Made by a program: the position numbers and the translations under genes. The notes beneath the pieces were generated by a model that had not been told where the DNA came from, searched no databases, and saw only the letters and a program-made list of their open reading frames with translations. A stretch of DNA of 49,591 nucleotides from an uncultured Clostridia bacterium (lineage in GTDB: Bacteria > Bacillota > Clostridia > Oscillospirales > Acutalibacteraceae). The stretch spans positions 1-49,591 of the forward strand of contig CANROX010000011.1 of NCBI GenBank assembly GCA_947632335.1. The letters run 5' to 3'. How positions within the stretch are numbered: the first letter of the stretch is position 1; every line of letters begins with the position of its first letter. Positions 44,063 through 49,591 of the stretch are shown here, piece by piece.

Positions 44063-44956
44063 ATGTTTTGTAAAAAATGTGGTAAGGATATAGATATAAA
44101 AAATAAGATTTGTCCTGAATGTGGAGAGGAAACAGGATTTTTAAAGGGTATAGACGGAAGTGAAAAGCCGGAACACCTTGAAATTTTTGAAAACAAAATA
44201 AACAGGGCATTTAACAGCAGACCTCCGGAGGCAGTTGATGAAGATGCAGAGTATGAGGATATAAGCTCCTACCAGACATCTTCTTCCCAAAGAGAAAGAA
44301 GAAACACTGTCCCAAAAAGAACAAACCAACCCAGAAGAAACAGGGAAGATACATATGATGAAGATACAGGAAATACTTGGAAAATTCTTGCTGCTGTATG
44401 CGGTGTAATAATCCTTATATGCCTGATTATTATCATTTCTGTTTCCTGCAATAGTAAAAAGAATACAACAACTGCTGAAGAAACAACCATAGTTCCCACA
44501 ACATCCGCTACAGAAACTACTACAGAGGCAACAACCCAGCCGGCTACTGAAAAGTCGATTGCAGAATATGTTAATGAGGCCTTAGTTGACGACTCCTCTG
44601 CAATAGAAACGGTTCAGGGATTTTATTCTAATTTTGAGGCCGCCTGTGCAGGCAATGATTTAGACGCATTTGCTGATTTGTTCTCAGCCTCATATACAAA
44701 AGCTGAAATTAAGGAAATTTACAACCAGTACCACCAGCAGTGTGGGGAGTATTCCGTATTTATTCCGGGAATTACAAATACAGTTTCCTGTGATAAGTAT
44801 ATATATGTTTATATTGCGGCAACAACAAACCTTGAAACAAACGATTATGTGGAAAATACATTTGTACTTTCTTCCGACGGCGGAGCATTTAAGCTGGATA
44901 TGAAAAGCGACGGAGCGTCAGCTTTTATGAATCAAGCCCCTGCAAAGCTTTCTTAA
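44063..44956 (+). CDS. Zinc-ribbon, membrane-anchored protein with Thr-rich stalk and NTF2-like-sized outer domain
   Basis: A 297-residue protein. Zinc ribbon (C3, C6, C17, C20), then an acidic stretch and a Ser/Thr/Arg-rich cytoplasmic segment (about 68-95, SSYQTSSSQRERRNT), one helix (107-127), a Thr-rich stalk (about 133-163) and an outer domain (about 165-297). Its opening helix EAL...AIETVQGFYSNFEAACAGNDLDAFADLFS resembles NTF2/SnoaL-type domains. The cytoplasmic Ser/Thr cluster beside Arg is the kind of site Hanks kinases phosphorylate, consistent with two PP2C genes nearby (inference). AAGGAG precedes the ATG, 10 nt after the previous stop. Confidence 0.75.
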   Translation: MFCKKCGKDIDIKNKICPECGEETGFLKGIDGSEKPEHLEIFENKINRAFNSRPPEAVDEDAEYEDISSYQTSSSQRERRNTVPKRTNQPRRNREDTYDEDTGNTWKILAAVCGVIILICLIIIISVSCNSKKNTTTAEETTIVPTTSATETTTEATTQPATEKSIAEYVNEALVDDSSAIETVQGFYSNFEAACAGNDLDAFADLFSASYTKAEIKEIYNQYHQQCGEYSVFIPGITNTVSCDKYIYVYIAATTNLETNDYVENTFVLSSDGGAFKLDMKSDGASAFMNQAPAKLS

Positions 44957-44987
44957 TCAACCATATTTCATTAAGGTAAGTGATAAA

Positions 44988-45398
44988 GTGATAGTTTCAA
45001 CAAAGGGTAGATATGCACTTCGTGTAGTAATAGACCTTGCAATAAACGGTAAGAATAATTATACTTCTATAAAAGAAATTTCCGAAAGACTGCAAATATC
45101 TATGAAATATCTTGAAAGCATAGTAGCTAACCTTAACAAGGAGGGTTTGTTGGATTCCCTGAGAGGCAAAAAGGGTGGATATAAGCTGAACAGACCTGCC
45201 TCAGAATACACAGTTGGAATGGTTCTAAAGGCAAGCGAAGGTTCTCTTGCGCCGGTTGCCTGCGTTAACTGCGGTGATGTGGAATGTGCCTCCTCTCAAG
45301 ACTGTATCACTTTGCCTATGTGGAAAGAGCTTGATAATGTAATTGATAATTACTTGGAAAGTGTTACAATAGAGGACCTGATTAATAAACAAAAGTAA
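44988..45398 (+). CDS. Rrf2 family transcriptional regulator (IscR-like)
   Basis: A 136-residue winged-helix regulator starting MIVSTKGRYALR, the Rrf2 hallmark, with a recognition region SMKYLESIVANLNKEGLL and four cysteines (C92, C95, C100, C106) in the loop where IscR binds a [2Fe-2S] cluster. Start is GTG 44988. It lies 31 nt after the zinc-ribbon gene and ends at a terminator. The nifS/nifU operon 2.3 kb away, separated only by amt, has paired inverted repeats at its promoter and is the likely target. CymR-type sulfur regulation is the main alternative, but CymR lacks the cysteine cluster. Confidence 0.88.
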   Translation: MIVSTKGRYALRVVIDLAINGKNNYTSIKEISERLQISMKYLESIVANLNKEGLLDSLRGKKGGYKLNRPASEYTVGMVLKASEGSLAPVACVNCGDVECASSQDCITLPMWKELDNVIDNYLESVTIEDLINKQK

Positions 45399-45402
45399 TA
45401 TA

Positions 45403-45433
45403 TTAAAAAGCAGTCTGTGTGACTGCTTTTTTC
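45403..45433 (+). terminator. Terminator after the Rrf2 gene
   Basis: Arms AAAAAGCAGTC (45405-45415) and GACTGCTTTTT (45421-45431), loop TGTGT. Confidence 0.85.
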
Positions 45434-45451
45434 TTTGCAAATTTAAGGCAT

Positions 45452-45486
45452 AAAATAATCCCCGATTTAAACCGAGGATTATTTTA
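45452..45486 (-). terminator. Terminator of the amt-PII gene
   Basis: Arms AATAATCCCCG (45454-45464) and CGAGGATTATT (45473-45483), with one mismatch, directly after the minus-strand stop codon. Confidence 0.7.
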
Positions 45487-45505
45487 TATTTAATGGATTA
45501 GGTTA

Positions 45506-47239
45506 TTATTCTACATCCTGCATGGCGTTGTAGCCTGTTTCCCCTGTACGAACTTTAACCACTTCCTCTACATCGTAAATGAATATTTTACCGTCGCCAA
45601 TATGTCCTGTATACAAAGCTCTGATAGCTGCGTCAACAACATCTTGAACAGGAACCTTGCATACAACAATTTCAACTTTCATCTTGGGAAGTAAGTTTGA
45701 CTCAATGGCAACGCCACGATAATATTCTGCCTTACCCTTTTGGGCGCCGCATCCCATAACCTGGGATACTGTCATACCGGTGATGCCCAGTTTATCCATT
45801 TCATTTTTAAGAGCCTCTAACTTAGACTGTTTAAGAACAATGTCAATCTTGGTGATTTTAACTCCGTCAGTAGCTCCTCCGAATTTGCCGGCAAGCTGAA
45901 CAGGAATAGCCTGTGTAACAGGAATATCACCTGTAACATCAGCGTCAATTCTTGAATCAAGAGAGGCATTTGAAACTGCAATAGGCATAAAGTCAGCATA
46001 GGCGTTTACAAGACCATGTTCCGTAACATCTAAGCCTTTCATTTCTTCATCGGCGGAAGCCCTCAGACCAACTGTGTGCTTGATAATCTGGAAAGCAATA
46101 ATCATTGTGACTATTGTCCAGGCAAGAATACAAACAATGCCTAAAGCCTGAACACCTAACTGTAAAAATCCTCCGCCATAGAACAGTCCTGTAATACCGT
46201 CCTGGCCGTCGCCTGTAGCAAAAAGTCCTACTGACAATGTGCCCCAAACACCGTTCACTCCGTGAACCGCTACAGCACCTACAGGGTCATCAACCTTGAT
46301 TTTAATATCAATAAACTCTACTGCAACTACTACCAGTATACCTGCAACAAGACCGATTATAATAGAGCCCAGTGCGTCAACATCGGCGCAGGGAGCGGTA
46401 ATGGCTACAAGACCTGCAAGGGAACCGTTAAGGGTCATAGATACATCGGGTTTGCCATTTTTAATCCAAGTTAATGCCATTGTTGCACAGGTAGCAACTG
46501 CGGGAGAAATTGTTGTTGTAAGGAAAATCTGTCCCAAACGGTTAGTGTCAGCTGCGGCAGCGCCGTTAAATCCATACCAGCCAAACCACAGAATAAATAC
46601 GCCAAGTGCGCCAAGGGTCAGGCTATGGCCCGGTATGGCGTTTACTTTACCGTCCTTTCCGTATTTTCCTATACGGGGTCCTAATATCGCCGCGCCAATG
46701 AAAGCAGCTGTACCGCCAACCATATGTATGCAGGCAGAACCGGCAAAGTCTACAAATGTTGTACCGAAAATGTCGGTAAGCCAACCGCCGCCCCATACCC
46801 AGTGGGCTTCCACCGGATATATTACACATGAAATTATTGCAGAATACAGGCAATAGGAAATGAACTTTGTTCTCTCTGCCATGGCACCTGAAACAATGGT
46901 AGCTGTAGTAGCACAGAAAACCATATTAAATACGAAGTTGTGCCACGGAAAATTATTAAAGTCAGTGAAAATCTGTAAATCGGGTCTGCCGATTAAACCG
47001 AAAAATGTGTTTTCACCGCATAAAATACCAAACCCCAAAAGTATAAACACCACCGTGCCTATACAAAAGTCCATAAGGTTTTTCATAATGATATTACCGG
47101 CGTTTTTAGCACGGGTAAAGCCGGTTTCTACCATTGCAAAGCCACACTGCATAAAGAATACAAGTGCCGCACCAATCAGAAACCATACGCCTGATGTACC
47201 AAAAATGGTTTGGTTTAAGGCTTCTTGAATTGCTGTCAT
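45506..47239 (-). CDS. Ammonium transporter fused to a PII signalling domain (AmtB-GlnB)
   Basis: A 577-residue fusion. Residues 1 to about 415 form the Amt channel with eleven helices, including FFMQCGFAMVETGFTRAKN and the twin-His pore segments EAHWVWGGGW and VAVHGVNGVWG. A linker leads to a complete PII domain (461-577) with the T-loop GCGAQKGKAEYYRG, B-loop TGHIGDGKIFI and C-terminal RTGE. PII normally blocks Amt under nitrogen-rich conditions; fusion makes the regulator a built-in gate. Start at ATG 47239 follows GGAGGAG; a longer in-frame extension to 47359 crosses the promoter and leader hairpin and is not coding. Confidence 0.93.
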   Translation of the reverse strand: MTAIQEALNQTIFGTSGVWFLIGAALVFFMQCGFAMVETGFTRAKNAGNIIMKNLMDFCIGTVVFILLGFGILCGENTFFGLIGRPDLQIFTDFNNFPWHNFVFNMVFCATTATIVSGAMAERTKFISYCLYSAIISCVIYPVEAHWVWGGGWLTDIFGTTFVDFAGSACIHMVGGTAAFIGAAILGPRIGKYGKDGKVNAIPGHSLTLGALGVFILWFGWYGFNGAAAADTNRLGQIFLTTTISPAVATCATMALTWIKNGKPDVSMTLNGSLAGLVAITAPCADVDALGSIIIGLVAGILVVVAVEFIDIKIKVDDPVGAVAVHGVNGVWGTLSVGLFATGDGQDGITGLFYGGGFLQLGVQALGIVCILAWTIVTMIIAFQIIKHTVGLRASADEEMKGLDVTEHGLVNAYADFMPIAVSNASLDSRIDADVTGDIPVTQAIPVQLAGKFGGATDGVKITKIDIVLKQSKLEALKNEMDKLGITGMTVSQVMGCGAQKGKAEYYRGVAIESNLLPKMKVEIVVCKVPVQDVVDAAIRALYTGHIGDGKIFIYDVEEVVKVRTGETGYNAMQDVE

Positions 47240-47274
47240 AAAATCTCCTCCATAAAATTTATTTAAAGAAAGGC

Positions 47275-47315
47275 AAATAAAAAAGACGCCACAGATAAAA
47301 CTGGGGCGTCCTTGC
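47275..47315 (-). terminator. Intrinsic terminator or attenuator in the amt leader
   Basis: On the minus strand, arms AAGGACGCC and GGCGTCTTT (47312 to about 47280, one G-T pair), with an inner CAG/CTG pairing, are followed by TTTTTT. It lies between the amt promoter (47331-47359) and the ribosome binding site. Confidence 0.65.
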
Positions 47316-47330
47316 CAAATCTTTAATGTA

Positions 47331-47359
47331 AGTATATAACTTTGAAATCGGGTTGTCAA
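47331..47359 (-). promoter_or_regulatory. amt-PII promoter
   Basis: On the minus strand, TTGACA (47359-47354), exact 17-bp spacer, TATACT (47336-47331). The transcribed leader is about 85 nt and contains the terminator-like hairpin. Confidence 0.78.
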
Positions 47360-47642
47360 TAGAATTTTTAATAATTTTGCAAGTTTTAGATTATTTTATT
47401 GCAAAAAGTATCAAATTTCAAAGGATTTTTTGCATTTTTTATAAATATATGAAACATTTTTAAAAAATATTTCATTTTGTTTATAGGCAAAAAATTGTTG
47501 TTCAAAAAGTACACCTTTTAAAGTCTTTTAAAGGCAGGAATTTTACTGAGTTATTTCACTCTATACACATTTTTCTTATTGTATGGAAGAAAAGTCCTTT
47601 TATTTAGATATATATGTATAAATTTCATCATAAAAGCCATAA
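47360..47642. other. AT-rich spacer between the amt and nifS promoters
   Basis: No supported gene. It contains a 27-bp inverted repeat: ATGAAACATTTTT (47449-47461) and AAAAATATTTCAT (47463-47475), one mismatch, 1-bp centre. No clear GlnR/TnrA-type or other known operator was recognised. Confidence 0.5.
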
Positions 47643-47699
47643 TTCCTATTGACGTGTTAGGATTTATATGTTATATTATTCCTAGTAAATTAATAGGAA
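47643..47699 (+). promoter_or_regulatory. nifS/nifU promoter flanked by twin inverted repeats
   Basis: Core promoter TTGACG (47649-47654), 17-bp spacer, TATATT (47672-47677). Site 1: TTCCTA (47643-47648), 9 bp, TAGGAT (47658-47663), covering the -35 box. Site 2: TTCCTA (47679-47684), 9 bp, TAGGAA (47694-47699), covering the transcription start. Identical geometry suggests two binding sites for one dimeric repressor, probably the Rrf2 protein at 44988. Confidence 0.7.
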
Positions 47700-47719
47700 A
47701 TAGAGAGAGTGTGATATAA

Positions 47720-48895
47720 ATGATAGTTTACGCTGATAACGCAGCCACAACTAAAATCAGTGAAAAATCCCTTAGGGCTATGATGCCTCTGTTCACTGAA
47801 GATTACGGAAACCCAAGCTCACTACACAGTATCGGACAGAGAGCTAAGGAGTATCTGGAAGAGGCAAGAGGAAAAGTGGCAAAGTGCATTAATGCCGAAC
47901 CGTCAGAAATATACTTTACATCAGGAGGCAGTGAGGCTGATAATCAGGCGCTTCGTTCGGCTGCCAATATAGGCAAAAAAAGGGGTAAAAATCATATTAT
48001 TTCAAGTAAATTTGAACATCATGCCGTTCTCCATACCCTAAATGCTTTGGAGAAAGAGGGCTTTGAAATCACATTACTTGATGTTTATTCCAACGGTATT
48101 GTAAAACCCGAAGATGTTGAAAAAGCGATTACAGACAAAACCTGTCTTGTAACTATAATGACTGCAAATAATGAAATCGGCACTATTCAACCAATTAAGG
48201 AAATCGGTGAAATATGCCGCAAAAAAAAGGTTTTATTCCATACGGACGCTGTTCAGGCGGCAGGGCATATTCCCATTGATGTTCAGGATATGAATGTTGA
48301 TATGCTTTCTATCAGCGGACATAAGTTTCACGGCCCTAAGGGCGTTGGTGCTCTCTACGCCAGGAAAGGTGTTATCCTTTCCAATATAATAGAGGGCGGG
48401 GCACAGGAAAGAAGAAAAAGGGCAGGTACAGAAAATATGCCTGCCATTGTGGGAATGTCCGTTGCACTTGAAGATGCGGTTAATGAAATGTACAAGACCT
48501 CTAAATATGTAACGGGTCTTAGAAATAAACTTACTGAGGGACTTAAAGATATTCCGAAATCAAGAATTAACGGCGACCTTGAAAGAAGACTGCCGGGAAC
48601 TCTCAATATGTGCTTTGAGGGTATTGAGGGCGAGGGTATTCTGCTCTGGCTTGACCAAAACGGAATTGAGGCGTCATCAGGTTCAGCCTGCACAAGCGGA
48701 AGTCTTGACCCAAGCCATGTGCTCTTATCAATCGGCGTTCCGGTGGAGATTGCCCACGGAAGTTTAAGACTTTCAATCAGCGAATATAACACAGAAGAAG
48801 AAATAGACCATATTATAAAAACGGTCCCAAAGGTTGTATCTTATTTAAGAAAGATGTCACCTGTCTGGGAGAAAATAATGAAGGAGGAAAAATAA
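47720..48895 (+). CDS. nifS: Cysteine desulfurase (NifS/IscS type)
   Basis: PLP enzyme that mobilises sulfur from cysteine for Fe-S cluster assembly. The 391-residue protein opens with YADNAATTKIS, has the PLP Lys in SGHKFHGPKG (about residue 200) and the persulfide Cys in SSGSACTSGSLDPSHVL (about 325), the long-loop form of group I desulfurases. Its stop overlaps the nifU-type scaffold ATG by one base. It is driven by the doubly flanked promoter at 47649. The symbol iscS would be equally valid. Confidence 0.95.
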   Translation: MIVYADNAATTKISEKSLRAMMPLFTEDYGNPSSLHSIGQRAKEYLEEARGKVAKCINAEPSEIYFTSGGSEADNQALRSAANIGKKRGKNHIISSKFEHHAVLHTLNALEKEGFEITLLDVYSNGIVKPEDVEKAITDKTCLVTIMTANNEIGTIQPIKEIGEICRKKKVLFHTDAVQAAGHIPIDVQDMNVDMLSISGHKFHGPKGVGALYARKGVILSNIIEGGAQERRKRAGTENMPAIVGMSVALEDAVNEMYKTSKYVTGLRNKLTEGLKDIPKSRINGDLERRLPGTLNMCFEGIEGEGILLWLDQNGIEASSGSACTSGSLDPSHVLLSIGVPVEIAHGSLRLSISEYNTEEEIDHIIKTVPKVVSYLRKMSPVWEKIMKEEK

Positions 48896-49335
48896 TGGCT
48901 TTATATAGTGAAAAGGTAATGGACCACTTTACAAATCCGAGAAATGTAGGCAAAATAGAGGATGCTGACGGAATTGGCGAAGTAGGCAACGCACAGTGCG
49001 GAGATATTATGAAAATATACATTAAGGTAGAAAATGATATTATTGTAGATGTCAAGTTTAATACCTTTGGTTGTGCGTCAGCTATTGCGTCATCATCAAT
49101 GGCAACAGAAATGATTAAGGGACAGCCAATCAGCAAGGCCCTTGAACTTTCCAATAAAGCCGTTGTTGAAGCTCTTGACGGACTTCCACCAGTAAAGGTA
49201 CATTGTTCTGTTTTGGCTGAAGAGGCTGTTAAAGCCGCCGTTAAGGATTACTATGATAAAAACGGTATTTTCTATGAGCCGGAGCTGCTTGCTCCAAAGG
49301 ATTGTGCAGATTGTCACGGTTCATGTAATGTGTAG
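48895..49335 (+). CDS. nifU: Fe-S cluster assembly scaffold (NifU N-terminal/IscU type)
   Basis: Scaffold on which NifS-supplied sulfur and iron form clusters. The 146-residue protein has the three cluster-ligand cysteines C35 (QCGD, with Asp37), C60 (FGCAS) and C104 (VHCSVLAEEA), plus the DGLPPVK segment contacting partners. A C-terminal tail adds three more cysteines (C137, C140, C144; CADCHGSC), beyond the core IscU fold. AAGGAGG precedes the ATG. No hscA, hscB or ferredoxin gene follows, as in other Clostridia. Confidence 0.94.
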   Translation: MALYSEKVMDHFTNPRNVGKIEDADGIGEVGNAQCGDIMKIYIKVENDIIVDVKFNTFGCASAIASSSMATEMIKGQPISKALELSNKAVVEALDGLPPVKVHCSVLAEEAVKAAVKDYYDKNGIFYEPELLAPKDCADCHGSCNV

Positions 49336-49433
49336 CATTTTGTAGTATTTTTTAGAAAAAGACTAAATATAATTAAGTATTTTATATTATGGGATAGAAA
49401 GTTAAGATTCTTTAAAATATTTTTGAAAAAGAC

Positions 49434-49462
49434 TTGACTTTTTATCCCTATAGTAATATAAT
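49434..49462 (+). promoter_or_regulatory. Strong promoter near the right edge
   Basis: TTGACT (49434-49439), exact 17-bp spacer, TATAAT (49457-49462), in a run of AT-rich sequence after nifU. Confidence 0.75.
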
Positions 49463-49591
49463 AATCATTGTCGCTGATGTAGATTATTACAAAATGTAAC
49501 AATTACGAGGCGGCACTCGGACCTTAAAAATTAAACAACGAACAAGAAACCCGAAGATGACTTTGAGGAAGACTCAAGTTATGAAAGTGAA
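49463..49591 (+). other. Non-coding leader, probably of an rRNA operon
   Basis: There is no ORF. A small hairpin (CGAG/CTCG, about 49507-49520) is followed by GGACCTTAAAAATTAAACAA (from 49519), which resembles the boxA-containing stretches before 16S genes in Clostridia. A second hairpin (ACTTTGAG/CTCAAGT, about 49560-49580) lies near the edge. The 16S sequence itself would begin outside the window. Confidence 0.45.

Noticed and set aside
47275-47324. ANTAR-type tandem hairpins in the amt leader
   Set aside because: Only one hairpin is clear and its loop does not fit the expected hexaloop pattern, so I call only a terminator or attenuator.
47240-47359. N-terminal extension of the ammonium transporter
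   Set aside because: The in-frame extension covers a consensus promoter and a terminator hairpin, and GGAGGAG sits right before ATG 47239.
1-49591. tRNA genes
   Set aside because: I looked in the intergenic stretches for cloverleaf-like segments and TTCGAnTC-type T-arm sequences and saw none; a tRNA search program would be the decisive check.

Overview
The window looks like a chromosomal segment of a spore-forming, anaerobic, low-GC Gram-positive bacterium of the class Clostridia, probably a gut Ruminococcus/Oscillospirales-type organism. Grounds are an alpha/beta-type small acid-soluble spore protein, a BofC-C-like protein, clostridial-style fabK-type fatty acid synthesis, the pyrK/pyrD (type 1B) pair, a NifS/NifU-type Fe-S pair under an Rrf2 regulator, and consistent AGGAGG-type ribosome binding sites with TTGACA-N17-TATAAT promoters. 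No plasmid, IS element, CRISPR array or tRNA was recognised. Most of the window is housekeeping DNA with a few accessory islands.

Layout. 1-4338: 3' part of a class B penicillin-binding protein, then secA. 4337-5597: a minus-strand SDR/HIT pair. 5642-8272: a nitroreductase, a three-gene phage-type lysis cassette (XhlA-like, holin, GH25 lysozyme) and a convergent SASP gene. 8507-11523: a compact AMP-ligase/carrier protein/PLP-decarboxylase cassette. 11602-13656: LMW phosphatase, rimI, tsaD. 13689-17938: transglutaminase-like lipoprotein, pyrK, pyrD, a DUF421 membrane protein, ruvX. 18009-20533: ATP-type PEP carboxykinase and convergent sfsA. 20647-25133: a zinc-ribbon membrane protein with 45-nt repeats, a small membrane protein, and a YtrA-type GntR/ABC operon. 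25160-30084 (minus): PBP1A, hom and lysC. 30388-30702: BofC-C-like protein. 30856-39091: fabK-fabD-fabG-fabF-accB-fabZ-accC-accD-accA. 39217-44956: two PP2C phosphatases among three zinc-ribbon membrane-anchored proteins. 44988-45398: Rrf2 regulator. 45506-47359 (minus): AmtB-PII fusion with a terminator in its leader. 47643-49335: nifS/nifU with twin inverted repeats around the promoter. 49434-49591: a strong promoter and non-coding leader resembling the start of an rRNA operon.

How the genes work together. The fab/acc block makes malonyl-CoA and elongates fatty acids, but lacks fabH, acpP and a FabT-like regulator. lysC and hom start the aspartate pathway, and both PBPs build the wall. The Rrf2 protein is a natural candidate for the paired TTCCTA-N9-TAGG(A) sites at the nifS promoter. 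The most original parts are the ligase/carrier/decarboxylase triad, which predicts carrier-bound decarboxylation of an amino acid, and the zinc-ribbon/PP2C cluster, which looks like a trans-membrane phospho-signalling module with no kinase in view. Convergent gene pairs throughout are separated by single symmetric hairpins able to stop transcription from both sides.
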